The position numbers and the translations under genes are program-made. The notes under the pieces were generated by a model. The model was not told where the DNA came from. It saw nothing but the letters and a program-made list of their open reading frames with translations, and did no database searches. This document shows, piece after piece, positions 54,034 through 62,651 of a stretch of DNA of 64,000 bases. Source of the stretch: VRUE01 sp963702575 (lineage in GTDB: Bacteria; Actinomycetota; Thermoleophilia; Solirubrobacterales; 70-9). The stretch lies in the NCBI GenBank assembly GCA_963702575.1, contig CAVPCU010000006.1, forward strand, positions 434,001-498,000, given 5' to 3'. Positions within the stretch are counted from its first letter, which is position 1; each line of letters opens with the position of its first letter.

Positions 54034-55257
54034 ATGATGTTGATTGACGAGTCAATCGGTCGCATGGACACCCAGCTCACAGGCACGGATCGGGCGCATT
54101 TGAGGCGGGCTCTCGAGCTCGCGGAGGGTGGGCGGGGGCGAGTCAGCCCCAACCCTCTCGTGGGAGCGGTGGTCGTTCGCGACGGCGAGGTGATCGGGGA
54201 GGGGTTTCACGCTGAACTTGGGGGGCTGCACGCCGAGCGGGCGGCGTTGGAGGACTGCCGGCGCAGGGGGGAGGATCCGGCCGGGGCGACGATGTACGTG
54301 ACGTTGGAGCCGTGTGCGCACCAGGGGCGCCAGCCACCGTGCACCGAAGCGATCCTCGAGGCGGGGATCGCGCGGGTCGTGATCGCCTCGGAGGACCCGA
54401 GCGAGAAGGCGGCCGGGCGGGGGCCGGGGATCCTGCGCGACGGCGGAGTCGAGGTCGCGGTCGCCGCCGGCGAGGAGGCGAGCGCGGCGCGTTTGCTCAA
54501 TCAGCCCTTCCGCAAGCACGCCCGCACCGGCCTGCCGCTGGTCGTCTTGAAGCTGGCGATGTCGCTCGACGGCCGCACGACGACCCCCGCGGGCGACTCG
54601 CCATGGATCAGCGGCGAGCGCAGCCGCGAGCTGGTCCACCGCTGGCGTGCCGAATCCGACGCGATCGCCGTAGGCATCGGCACCGTCCTAGCCGACGACC
54701 CGCTCCTAACCGCCCGCCCCTCGTCCCCGCTGAGTTCGCACTTATCGTCGGATAGCGACGAGAACGACAAAGTCAGCGGGGGGAGGCAGCCGTGGCGGGT
54801 GGTGTTCGACCGGGGGGCTCGGCTGCCGCTCGACTCGCGGTTGATCGAGACGTTGGACCAGGCGCCGGTGATCGTGGTCGCGTCCCAGGAGGCGGACGCC
54901 GACCGGCTCGCGGCACTGCGCGAGGCCGGCGCTAAGACCGTCGTCGCCGACACGATCGACGCCGCCCTCTCCGAGCTCGGCCGGCGCGGCGTCACCAGCC
55001 TCTTCCTCGAGGGCGGCCAAACCCTCGCCTCCGGATTCATCGACCGTCAAGCTGTCGACGAGGCCAGGGTGTTCGTGGCGCCGTCGTTGCTTGGCGGGGG
55101 CGCTTCTCGCGCGGGTGGCGTGGGGGAGGGTTCGCCGCCCGGTGAGGGCGGGGTTCCCTCCCCCACGCCAGGACCCGCGCGCCAAGCGCCCTTGTCGACT
55201 TCCGTCGAAACCATCGGCGAGGACACCCTGATCACGGCCCGTCTCAAGGAGTGGTGA
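54034..55257 (+). CDS. ribD: Bifunctional riboflavin deaminase/reductase RibD
   Basis: Deaminates and then reduces the pyrimidine intermediate in riboflavin synthesis. The deaminase domain has HAERAALEDC and the zinc motif PCAHQGRQPPC near residue 95. The reductase domain has LKLAMSLDGRTTT, GIGTVLADDPLLTAR and LFLEGGQTLASGF. Two palindromic stretches lie inside the reductase domain: 54725-54781 adds about 19 residues (LSSHLSSDSDENDKVSGG), and 55098-55191 makes a Gly/Pro-rich segment near the C-terminus. The start at 54034 has AGGAG 6 nt upstream; 54064 is an alternative. First gene of ribD-ribE-ribBA-ribH; no FMN riboswitch is seen upstream. Confidence 0.93.
   Translation: MMLIDESIGRMDTQLTGTDRAHLRRALELAEGGRGRVSPNPLVGAVVVRDGEVIGEGFHAELGGLHAERAALEDCRRRGEDPAGATMYVTLEPCAHQGRQPPCTEAILEAGIARVVIASEDPSEKAAGRGPGILRDGGVEVAVAAGEEASAARLLNQPFRKHARTGLPLVVLKLAMSLDGRTTTPAGDSPWISGERSRELVHRWRAESDAIAVGIGTVLADDPLLTARPSSPLSSHLSSDSDENDKVSGGRQPWRVVFDRGARLPLDSRLIETLDQAPVIVVASQEADADRLAALREAGAKTVVADTIDAALSELGRRGVTSLFLEGGQTLASGFIDRQAVDEARVFVAPSLLGGGASRAGGVGEGSPPGEGGVPSPTPGPARQAPLSTSVETIGEDTLITARLKEW
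54725..54781 (+). repeat. Intragenic palindromic element in ribD, copy 2 of the murF element
   Basis: CCCCGCTGA (54725-54733) pairs with TCAGCGGGG (54773-54781), and an inner TCGTCG/CGACGA pair lies at 54745-54750 and 54756-54761. The length of 57 bp is exactly 19 codons. It shares GCTGAGTTCGCACTTAT and ATAGCGACGA with murF and is translated in the same frame (LSSHL...SD). It lies between LTARP and QPWRVVFD, where RibD proteins normally have a loop of only five to eight residues. Confidence 0.85.
55098..55191 (+). repeat. 94-bp palindrome inside the 3' part of ribD
   Basis: The arms pair as GGGCGCTT (55098-55105) with 55184-55191, CGCGCGGGT (55108-55116) with 55173-55181, and a 14-bp arm (55117-55130) with 55156-55169. 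A central CGCCC/GGGCG hairpin lies at 55136-55150. It encodes GVGEGSPPGEGGVPSPTPG. Its sequence differs from the murF/ribD element. Whether it was inserted or replaced native codons is not clear. Confidence 0.8.
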
Positions 55258-55862
55258 TGTTCACCGGGCTGATCCAGGACGTGGGCCGGGTCGAGTCCGT
55301 CGATAGCGCCGCCGATGGCGCGCGCCTGCGGATCGCCACTTCGCTCGGCGCCGAGGTCGCCTCGGGGGACTCCGTCGCCGTCAACGGCGTCTGCCTGACG
55401 GCGACCCGTTCCGACGCAAGTGGCTTCGAGGCCGAGGCGATGAACCAGACGCTGGCGCTGACTGCCCTCGGCGGCTTGGACGCCGGCAGTCGCGTGAACC
55501 TCGAGCTGGCGATGAAGGCCTCGGATCGGCTCGGCGGCCACATCGTCCAGGGGCACGTGGACGGCGTGGGGGAGGTGATCGCGGTCGAGGGGGACGGCTT
55601 CGCCAGGCGGTTGCGGGTGCAGATCGCGGACGGGCTCCTGCGCTACGCGATCCCGCAGGGGTCGGTGACGCTCGACGGCGTCAGCCTGACGATCGCGGAT
55701 TTGGGCGAGTCTTGGGTTTCCGTTTCCCTGATCCCCGAGACCATGGAGCGGACGACCCTGGGCGAAGCCGAGCCCGGGCGCAAGCTGAACGTCGAGTGTG
55801 ACGTGGTCGCAAAGTACGTGGAGCGGTTGGTGTCACCATTTGTCCGAAAGGAGCAGGCGTGA
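55257..55862 (+). CDS. ribE: Riboflavin synthase alpha subunit
   Basis: Dismutates two lumazines into riboflavin and the pyrimidine. The 201-aa product is an internal duplication of two lumazine-binding halves: MFTGLIQDVGRVES with VNGVCLTAT, and GHIVQGHVDGVGEV with TLDGVSLTIADL. The ATG at 55257 overlaps the ribD stop and gives the canonical MFTGLI; the GTG at 55251 is less likely. Overlaps ribBA by 4 nt. Confidence 0.95.
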   Translation: MFTGLIQDVGRVESVDSAADGARLRIATSLGAEVASGDSVAVNGVCLTATRSDASGFEAEAMNQTLALTALGGLDAGSRVNLELAMKASDRLGGHIVQGHVDGVGEVIAVEGDGFARRLRVQIADGLLRYAIPQGSVTLDGVSLTIADLGESWVSVSLIPETMERTTLGEAEPGRKLNVECDVVAKYVERLVSPFVRKEQA

Positions 55863-57190
55863 ATCAGATGACCGAGGCGCAGAGAGAGCAGGCGGTGGAG
55901 GCGAGGGCCGCGAGCCCCTTCGCGACGATCGAGGAGGCGCTCGAGGAGATCCGGCGCGGGCGGATGGTGATCGTCTGCGACGGCGAAGACCGCGAGAACG
56001 AGGGCGATCTGGTGATGGCGGCGCAGTTCGCCACCCCGGAGGCGGTCAACTTCATGGCCAAGGAGGCGCGCGGACTGATCTGCCTCGCGCTGACCGCGGA
56101 ACGGTGCGAGCGGCTCGGCCTCAACCTGATGGCGGCCAAGAACGAGGCACCGCTGCAGACCGCCTTCACGGTGACGATCGAGGCCGCCGGCGGGGTCACC
56201 ACCGGCATCTCGGCCCACGACCGAGCCCACACGATCCAGGTCGCGATCGACTCCAACTCGGGCGCGCGCGACATCGTCGTCCCGGGCCACATGTTCCCGC
56301 TGCGGGCGAAAGAGGGCGGCGTGCTCGAGCGCACCGGCCACACCGAGGCCAGCGTCGACCTCGCCCGCCTCGCCGGCCTCACCCCGGCCGGGGTGATCTG
56401 CGAGGTGATGAACGACGACGGCACGATGGCGCGCGTCCCCGACCTGATCCCCTACAGCCGCAAGCATGGCCTGAAGATGGTCACCGTCGCCGACCTGATC
56501 GCCTACCGGCGCCGCACCGAGAAGCTGGTCGAACGGGTCGTGGCGACCGCGCTGCCGACCGCCTTCGGCGACTTCAGCGCGGTCGGCTACCGCTCGCTGG
56601 TCGACGACAAACACCACGTGGCGATGGTCAAGGGCGAGGTCGACGGGGCGGAGGACGTGCTCGTCCGCGTCCACAGCGAGTGCCTCACCGGCGACGTCTT
56701 CCACAGCATGCGCTGCGACTGCGGCGAGCAGCTCGAAGCCGCCCTCTCGATGATCGAGCGCGAGGGCCGCGGCGTCCTCCTCTACCTCTCCCAGGAGGGC
56801 CGCGGGATCGGCCTGCTCAACAAGCTGCGCGCCTACAAGCTGCAGGAGGAGGGCGCCGACACGGTCGAGGCCAACCTCAAGCTGGGCCTGCCGGCGGACC
56901 TGCGCGACTATGGGATCGGCGCCCAGATCCTCGGCGACCTCGGCCTGAGCAGCATCCGCATCCTCACCAACAACCCGAAAAAGATCGTCGGCCTCGAGGG
57001 CTACGGCCTCTCGGTCGCCGAGCAGGTGCCGATCGAGGCGCCGCCCAACGCCCACAACGAGGCCTACCTGCGGGCCAAGCGGGACAAGATGGGCCACTCG
57101 CTGCACCACCAGGGGCTTGCCCTCGACGAGGAGATGATCCACGACGAGGAAGAGCGCGACGCGGGCGACGGCGGGCCGGAGGATGGCTGA
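55859..57190 (+). CDS. ribBA: Bifunctional DHBP synthase / GTP cyclohydrolase II
   Basis: Supplies both precursors of riboflavin. The 443-aa product has an N-terminal DHBP synthase domain (VIVCDGEDRENEGDLVMAAQF, the acidic site, and GHTEASVDLARLAG). The C-terminal GTP cyclohydrolase II domain has VRVHSECLTGDVFHSMRCDCGEQL with zinc cysteines and EGRGIGLLNKLRAY. Both active sites look complete. GTG start in the ribE stop; overlaps ribH by 8 nt. Confidence 0.96.
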   Translation: MNQMTEAQREQAVEARAASPFATIEEALEEIRRGRMVIVCDGEDRENEGDLVMAAQFATPEAVNFMAKEARGLICLALTAERCERLGLNLMAAKNEAPLQTAFTVTIEAAGGVTTGISAHDRAHTIQVAIDSNSGARDIVVPGHMFPLRAKEGGVLERTGHTEASVDLARLAGLTPAGVICEVMNDDGTMARVPDLIPYSRKHGLKMVTVADLIAYRRRTEKLVERVVATALPTAFGDFSAVGYRSLVDDKHHVAMVKGEVDGAEDVLVRVHSECLTGDVFHSMRCDCGEQLEAALSMIEREGRGVLLYLSQEGRGIGLLNKLRAYKLQEEGADTVEANLKLGLPADLRDYGIGAQILGDLGLSSIRILTNNPKKIVGLEGYGLSVAEQVPIEAPPNAHNEAYLRAKRDKMGHSLHHQGLALDEEMIHDEEERDAGDGGPEDG

Positions 57191-57674
57191 GCCGGGTGCC
57201 TTTCTCGAGGGCTTCGAGGAGGGCGAGCGGCAGATCCTCTCCTCGCTGCGCTTCGCGGTCTGCGTCGGGCGCTTCTACGAGGACCTGGCGCAGCGCCTGC
57301 TGCGCGGGGCGAACGAGGGCTTCGAGCTGGCCGGCGTCCCAGCCGCCTCGGTCAGCCACGCCTCGGTTCCCGGCGCCTACGAGCTGCCCTTCGCCGCCAA
57401 GCTCCACGCCGAGACCGGCGATTTCGCCGGCGTCGCCTGCCTCGGCGTCGTCATCCGCGGCGAGACCGACCACTACGACTTCGTCTGCGCCGAGGCGGCC
57501 CGCGGCATCCAGGACGTCCAGCTCGAGACAGGCGTGCCCTGCGCCTTCGGCGTGATCACCTGCGACAACATGGAGCAGGCGCTCGCCCGCGCGGGCGGCG
57601 GCAAGCGCGACCAGGGCCGCAACGCGGCCCTCACGGTCGCCCGCATGGCACTGCTCCAGCGCCGGCTGGCCTGA
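57183..57674 (+). CDS. ribH: 6,7-dimethyl-8-ribityllumazine synthase
   Basis: Condenses the pyrimidine and DHBP to lumazine; forms an icosahedral or pentameric shell. The 163-aa product has CVGRFYEDLAQRLL, PGAYELPFAAK near residue 60, the catalytic His in IRGETDHYDFVC near 95 and PCAFGVITCDNMEQALARAG. Last gene of the rib operon. Convergent with the vapC-like gene (3-nt gap). Confidence 0.95.
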   Translation: MAEPGAFLEGFEEGERQILSSLRFAVCVGRFYEDLAQRLLRGANEGFELAGVPAASVSHASVPGAYELPFAAKLHAETGDFAGVACLGVVIRGETDHYDFVCAEAARGIQDVQLETGVPCAFGVITCDNMEQALARAGGGKRDQGRNAALTVARMALLQRRLA

Positions 57675-57677
57675 GGC

Positions 57678-58058
57678 TCAGATCGCCGGCAGCAGGGCCA
57701 CAGGGTAACGCCGCATCTCGCGATCGGTGGACACCAGAGTCAGTCCGTCAACTTGCGCCTGGGCAATGAGCATGCGGTCGAATGGGTCGCCGTGATGGTG
57801 GGGTAGCGATGCGACTGCCTCGGTGTGTCGCAGGGCGATCGGAAGCAACTCGAAGCTCTTCTCGTGCAACTGAAACTCGAGGTCGTCAGGGGGTGTGAGA
57901 TTGCCAAGAGCCGCCTTGATCGAGATCTCCCATGGGGTGGCAATACTGACCAAGACCTGATTCTCGGCCGCCTCGATTGCACTTACGGCTGCCGCCGAGA
58001 GTCGCCTCGGGTTCGTCAGCACCCAGAGCAGGACCTGAGTGTCGAGCAATAGCTTCAA
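57678..58058 (-). CDS. vapC: PIN-domain toxin, VapC type
   Basis: A 126-aa PIN-domain RNase. Acidic residues: Asp near 6 in LLLDTQVLLW, Glu near 44 in TPWEISIKAALG, Asp near 91 in GDPFDRMLIAQA and Asp near 111 in STDREM. It overlaps the antitoxin gene by 4 nt. Composition is less GC-rich than the rib operon, consistent with mobile toxin-antitoxin genes. Confidence 0.9.
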   Translation of the reverse strand: MKLLLDTQVLLWVLTNPRRLSAAAVSAIEAAENQVLVSIATPWEISIKAALGNLTPPDDLEFQLHEKSFELLPIALRHTEAVASLPHHHGDPFDRMLIAQAQVDGLTLVSTDREMRRYPVALLPAI

Positions 58059-58351
58059 CGGTTTCCGTGCCTCTCGTTTTCGCCGGGGAAGATCTCGCTT
58101 TCCTCAAACAGCTGCTCGATTTCCTTGTCCATTTCTTCCCATTCCTCATCGGATGGCATCTCGAACCTGCCCTCCCAGCCGCCGAGCTTGCGCTTCCCTG
58201 GCTTCGCCTGAGGCACCGGCACCAGCTTCGCCGCCGGCTTGCCGGCGCGGCTGATCACGATCTCCTCGCCCCCTTCGACGCGCTCGACCAACTTCGAGAG
58301 ATGGGTCTTCGCCTCGTGCATGTTCACGCTCTCCAAGTCCTCAGCGGCCAT
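58055..58351 (-). CDS. Phd/YefM-type antitoxin
   Basis: The 98-aa product has an N-terminal DNA-binding Phd fold (SVNMHEAKTHLSKLVERVEGGEEIVISRAGKPAAKLVPV). A C-terminal acidic tail (SDEEWEEMDKEIEQLFEESE) probably wraps the toxin. GGGGGAGAG lies upstream of the ATG. A TAATACTGT-like box lies upstream on the minus strand, in the 89-nt gap shared with rpmB. Confidence 0.9.
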   Translation of the reverse strand: MAAEDLESVNMHEAKTHLSKLVERVEGGEEIVISRAGKPAAKLVPVPQAKPGKRKLGGWEGRFEMPSDEEWEEMDKEIEQLFEESEIFPGENERHGNR

Positions 58352-58440
58352 TTCTCTCCCCCTTCGGATCGATTTGCTGAAGCCGGTTACAGTATTAGTC
58401 CACTTAGCTAACCAGCGATCAGGCTACCATGCACGACCCG

Positions 58441-58632
58441 ATGGCCAAGGTATGCCACAGCTGCGGCAAGGGGCCGGCGTTCGGCAACTCCCGCAGCCAC
58501 TCGATGGTCGCGACCAAGCGGCGCTTCGACCCGAACCTGCAGAAGGTGCGGATCGAGGAGGGCGGCCGCAAGCTGCGCACCTACGTCTGCACGCGCTGTC
58601 TCAAGGCCAACAAGGTCACCAAGGCCGCCTGA
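58441..58632 (+). CDS. rpmB: 50S ribosomal protein L28
   Basis: The 63-aa product MAKVCHSCGKGPAFGN...TYVCTRCLKANKV has the two CxxC pairs of the zinc-binding form. The ATG at 58441 gives the canonical N-terminus; ATG 58429 would add four residues. TACCAT (58425-58430) is a possible -10 box, 10 nt before the start. Confidence 0.96.
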   Translation: MAKVCHSCGKGPAFGNSRSHSMVATKRRFDPNLQKVRIEEGGRKLRTYVCTRCLKANKVTKAA

Positions 58633-58733
58633 GGCCGTAGGACCGGCGCGAGGACGCATCGTCGGCTTCGCGCCGTGCGGAGGCACTGTCGCTTCGCCGC
58701 CGCCGCGCCCTCGCTTGGTCCTACGACCTCAGG
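58628..58733. terminator. Long inverted repeat between convergent rpmB and MMPL gene
   Basis: The 17-nt arms (58628-58644 and 58717-58733) are complementary with one mismatch. An inner GGCGCGA/TCGCGCC pair lies in the loop. The left arm includes the rpmB stop codon. It is probably a two-way terminator, though unusually large (106 nt) and without a T-run. Confidence 0.55.
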
Positions 58734-58744
58734 AACGTCGACGA

Positions 58745-60928
58745 TCAGTCTGCCGGCGCGACCACCGGGTGCTCTCCGGTGGGGGCCGGGTCGCCCTCGG
58801 CGGGCTCTACGTGGAGGCGGGGGAGGATGCGGTCGAGCCAGGCCGGCAGCCACCAGGCCCGCTTGCCGAAGAGCTGCATGACCGCCGGCACTAGGACCGA
58901 GCGGATGATCACCGCGTCGATGAAGACGGCGGCGGAGAGGCCGAGCCCGAAGAGTTTGATGATCCGTTCGTCGCCGAGCATGAACGAGGCGAAGACGGTG
59001 ACCATGATCGCCGCCGCGGCGGTGATCACCCGTCCGGTCAGGGCGAGGCCGCGGGTGACCGCGACGGTCGCGTCCCGGCGCTGCTCCCACTCCTCGTGGA
59101 TCCGCGACATCAGGAACACCTCGTAATCCATCGAGAGCCCGAAGACGATCGCGAAGAGGAAGATCGGGAAGAAGGAGACGATCGGCCCGGTGTTGTCGAC
59201 TCCGATTAGGCTCGCGCCCCAGCCCCACTGGAAGACGGCGACGATCAGCCCGAAGGCGGCACCGATGCTGAGCAGGTTCATCACCACCGCCTTCAGCGGC
59301 ACCAGCACCGAGCGGAAGACGGCCATCAGCAGCAGCGCCGAGAGCAGCACGACGACGCCGATGAAGAGCGGCAGCTTTTCGGCGATCGCGTCGCCGAAGT
59401 CCTCGAAGATCGCGTTGACGCCGCCGACGTGCAGCTGGGCGCCGGTCGCGCGCTCGATCGGCGGGATCACGTCGCCGCGGATGTGGTCGAGCAGGTCGGT
59501 CGTCGCGGCGCTCTGTGGCGAGGTGGTCGGGTAGACCTGGAACACCCCCGTGTTTTCCTGCTTGTTGAGGGTGATCGAGGTCGCGGCGGCGACGCCTTCT
59601 TCGCCTTCGAGCGCCCGCTTCAGCCGCACCAGCCCCGCGTCTTCGCCCTTCCCGGGCAGCGCCGCGACCATCACGAACGGCCCGTTGAAGCCGGGGCCGA
59701 AGCCCTCCGCGAGCAGGTCGTAGGCCTTGCGGGTGGTTTTGTCCGGGGGTTCGGTGCCGGCGTCGTTGGTGCCGAGGCGCAGCGAGAGGGTGGGGATGCA
59801 GAGGATCAGCAGGAGCCCGCCCGAGAGCACCGCCGAGAGCACCGGCCGGCGCTGGATCTCGCGGCTCCAGCGGAACCACTTGGTGTCCTCGGCGATGGTC
59901 GACGATTGGCTTCCGAGGCCGGGAATACGGAGGCGGTCGATCCGGCGCCCGACGATCGTCAGCAGCGCCGGCAGCAGGGTCAGCGCCGCGATCATCGTGA
60001 ACAGCACCGCCAGCGCCGCCGCCACCGCCACCCCGTAGAGGAAGGGGAGGCCGAGCAGGAACATCCCCAGCAGGGAGATGATCACCGTGACGCCGGCGAA
60101 GAGGACGGCGCGGCCGGCGGTGTCGACCGCGGCGATCGCGGCGTCGCGCGGCTCCAGCCCGTCGTCGAGGCCGTTGCGGAAGCGGGTGAGGATGAAGAGC
60201 GCGTAGTCGATGCCGACGCCGAGCCCGATCATCGCCGCCAACACCGGCGCGAAGTTGGCCATGTCGAAGACGTGGGTGCCGAGCGTGACCAGGCTGATGC
60301 CGACGCCGAGCGCGAACAGCGCGGTGAGGATCGGCAGGCCCATCGCGACCACCGAGCCGAAGGTGATCAGGAGGACGACGATCGCCGCCAGCAAGCCGAT
60401 CCCGAACGAGGAGTCCCCTTCTTCCTGTTCGGCTTCGGCGATCGGGTTGCCGCCGAGCTCGACCTGCAGGCCGGGGGTCGCGGCGCCCTCGGCGATCGCG
60501 ATGATTTCTCTGGTTTTTTCTTTGTCGAGCTTGTTGTTGGGGACGTCGAACTGGACGGTCGCGTAGGCGATCTTTCCGTCTTCGCTGACCGCCGCGGCGC
60601 CGCCCTCGCGGTAAGGGCTGGCAACTTCGCTGACGTGGGGGAACTTCGCGATCTTCGCGAAGGCGCTTGTCATCCGCCGCTCGACCGCCGGCGTTTCGAC
60701 TCCCTGCTCGGCCTTGAACACGATCTGCGACGTGTCGCCGGCCTGCGCCGGGAACTTGCTTTCGAGCAGGTCGAAGGCTTCCTTGGAGTCCGAGGCCGGC
60801 AGCTTGAATTCTTCGGTGAAGTGGGCGCCGACCGAGCCGGAGATCCCGCCGATCGCGACCAGGGCCACGATCCAGGCGAGGATCACCGTCTTGCGGTGCC
60901 CGGTGGTCCAGGTGGCGAAGCGTCTCAT
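58745..60928 (-). CDS. MMPL-family RND transporter
   Basis: The 727-aa membrane protein has two repeated halves, each with a large extracytoplasmic loop and an SSD/MMPL helix bundle. The first has FGSVVAMGLPILTALFALGVGISL and GLGVGIDYALFILTRFRNGL; the second has FGLSMDYEVFLMSRIHEEW. It has no cytosolic C-terminal extension. Related proteins export lipids or drugs; the substrate here is unknown. The start at 60928 (MRRFATWTTGHRKTV) is chosen over the upstream ATG at 61060, which lies beyond the fakA start. Confidence 0.88.
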   Translation of the reverse strand: MRRFATWTTGHRKTVILAWIVALVAIGGISGSVGAHFTEEFKLPASDSKEAFDLLESKFPAQAGDTSQIVFKAEQGVETPAVERRMTSAFAKIAKFPHVSEVASPYREGGAAAVSEDGKIAYATVQFDVPNNKLDKEKTREIIAIAEGAATPGLQVELGGNPIAEAEQEEGDSSFGIGLLAAIVVLLITFGSVVAMGLPILTALFALGVGISLVTLGTHVFDMANFAPVLAAMIGLGVGIDYALFILTRFRNGLDDGLEPRDAAIAAVDTAGRAVLFAGVTVIISLLGMFLLGLPFLYGVAVAAALAVLFTMIAALTLLPALLTIVGRRIDRLRIPGLGSQSSTIAEDTKWFRWSREIQRRPVLSAVLSGGLLLILCIPTLSLRLGTNDAGTEPPDKTTRKAYDLLAEGFGPGFNGPFVMVAALPGKGEDAGLVRLKRALEGEEGVAAATSITLNKQENTGVFQVYPTTSPQSAATTDLLDHIRGDVIPPIERATGAQLHVGGVNAIFEDFGDAIAEKLPLFIGVVVLLSALLLMAVFRSVLVPLKAVVMNLLSIGAAFGLIVAVFQWGWGASLIGVDNTGPIVSFFPIFLFAIVFGLSMDYEVFLMSRIHEEWEQRRDATVAVTRGLALTGRVITAAAAIMVTVFASFMLGDERIIKLFGLGLSAAVFIDAVIIRSVLVPAVMQLFGKRAWWLPAWLDRILPRLHVEPAEGDPAPTGEHPVVAPAD

Positions 60929-61006
60929 CGAGCGCCGCACCGTAGCGAACGGCGGCAACCATGTGCTCGCAACGAGGCCGTAGGCGGCAGCGGCGGCGAC
61001 GGCGGT

Positions 61007-61012
61007 TAGATT
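61007..61012 (+). promoter_or_regulatory. Putative -10 box (TAGATT) for leaderless fakA-like gene
   Basis: TAGATT ends 7 nt before ATG 61020. The box lies in the 91-nt gap divergent from the MMPL gene. Confidence 0.5.
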
Positions 61013-61019
61013 TCGGCCG

Positions 61020-62651
61020 ATGGCCGACCCCTCGATCGCGCGCTTCCGCCGCGTCGTCACCGCCGCTTACGCCTCGCTGGAGGAGCGCCGCCAGGAGGTC
61101 AACGACCTCAACGTCTTCCCCGTCGCCGACGGCGACACCGGCGACAACATGGCGATGACGATGCGCGCCGTGATGGAGGAGCTCGACCGGCTCGGCGGGC
61201 GTGAGGTCGACGAGGTAGGCCGCACCGAGCTGGTCCAGGCGCTGGCGCGGGCGGCGCTGATGGGCGCGCGCGGCAACTCCGGCGTGATCCTCAGCCAGAT
61301 CGTCCGCGGCGCCGCCGAGGAGCTGGCCAGCCGTCCGGGCGAGCTGGTCGACCCGGTCCTCGTCGCCTCTGCCTTCGCCAGCGCCGCCGACGCCGCCTAC
61401 GCCTCGGTCCGCGACCCGGCCGAGGGCACGATGCTGACCGTCTTCCGCGAGATGGCCCACTCGATCGCCCGCCGGCTCGCCCACCTCGAGGCCGACAAGC
61501 AGCGCCTCGGCAAGGGGGTCAGCGACGAGCAGCAGGACGCCGTCCTCGCCGAGGTGCTCGAAGCGGCCATCGCCGACGGCCAGCGGGCGGTCGAGCGCAC
61601 CCCCGAGCAGCTCGAGGTGCTGCGCGAGTCCGGCGTGGTCGACGCCGGCGGCTACGGCCTGGTGCTGATCCTCGCCGGGGTCGTCGCCGCCCTGCGCGGC
61701 GACGCGGCGGAGCTGCCGGAGATCTCCCACCACGACACCCCGCGGGCGAACCGCCCGCACCATGAGGACAGCCGCTACCGCTACTGCACCAACTTCATCG
61801 TCTCCGGCAGCGGCCTGGTCTCGCGCGAGTTCCTGCCCCGGCTCGAGGGCCTCGGCGACTCGGTCCTGGTGGTCGGCGACGAGGCGACGCTCAAGGTCCA
61901 CGTCCACACCGACGACCCCGAGGCCGCGGTGGCGCTCTTCGCCGGCGCCGGAGAGGTCGCCAACCTCGATGTCGCCGACATGCGCAAGCAGATCGCCGAG
62001 CGTCGCGCCCGCCTCGAGGCGGCGCGGACCGGCGCGCTCGCGGTCACCGCCGGCTACGGCCTGGAACGGCTCTTCGGCGAGCTCGGGGCCCACATCGTGC
62101 ACGGCGGCGAGACGCTCAACCCGTCGACCTACGAGCTGCTCGCGGGAATCCACGAGGTGCCGGCCGAGGAAGTGCTCGTCCTGCCCAGCTCCTCGAACGT
62201 GATCATGGCCGCCGAGCGCGCCTGCGAGCTGTCCGAGAAGCCGGCGCGGGTCGTGCCGGCGACCTCCCAGCAGGAGGCCCTGCTGGCTCTGGTCGAGTTC
62301 GACGGCGCTGCCTCGGCCGAGGAGAACGCCGAGCGGCTGATCGCCGCGCTGGAGGGGATCGTCGCCGGCGGGGTCGCCCCGGCAGCGCGCGACGACGTCC
62401 AGGGTCGCTTTCGCCGCGGCGACGCGGTCGGCTTCGCCGCCGGGGAGATCGTCGCCTACGGCGGCGCCGGGTCGACCCTGGCGGCGACGATCGAGCGCCT
62501 CGCCGAGGGGGCGGAGATCGTCACCGTGCTGGCCGGCGAGGGCGCCCCGATCCCCCTCGAGGAGATCGACGCCCACGTCCCCGGCGGAGTCGAGGTCGAG
62601 ACGCACAGCGGCGGTCAGCCGAGCTGGTGGTGGCTGTTGGCAGCGCAGTAG
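61020..62651 (+). CDS. fakA: DAK2/DegV-type fatty acid kinase FakA-like protein (YloV)
   Basis: The 543-aa product has an N-terminal DhaL-like kinase domain: NVFPVADGDTGDNMAMTM near residue 30 (Asp residues bind Mg-ATP) and GARGNSGVILSQIVRG near 82. A middle domain has VHVHTDDPEAAV, and a C-terminal FakA-type domain has PSSSNVIMAAERA. FakA phosphorylates fatty acids held by FakB. It abuts recG by one base, the usual yloV-recG order. Confidence 0.9.
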   Translation: MADPSIARFRRVVTAAYASLEERRQEVNDLNVFPVADGDTGDNMAMTMRAVMEELDRLGGREVDEVGRTELVQALARAALMGARGNSGVILSQIVRGAAEELASRPGELVDPVLVASAFASAADAAYASVRDPAEGTMLTVFREMAHSIARRLAHLEADKQRLGKGVSDEQQDAVLAEVLEAAIADGQRAVERTPEQLEVLRESGVVDAGGYGLVLILAGVVAALRGDAAELPEISHHDTPRANRPHHEDSRYRYCTNFIVSGSGLVSREFLPRLEGLGDSVLVVGDEATLKVHVHTDDPEAAVALFAGAGEVANLDVADMRKQIAERRARLEAARTGALAVTAGYGLERLFGELGAHIVHGGETLNPSTYELLAGIHEVPAEEVLVLPSSSNVIMAAERACELSEKPARVVPATSQQEALLALVEFDGAASAEENAERLIAALEGIVAGGVAPAARDDVQGRFRRGDAVGFAAGEIVAYGGAGSTLAATIERLAEGAEIVTVLAGEGAPIPLEEIDAHVPGGVEVETHSGGQPSWWWLLAAQ

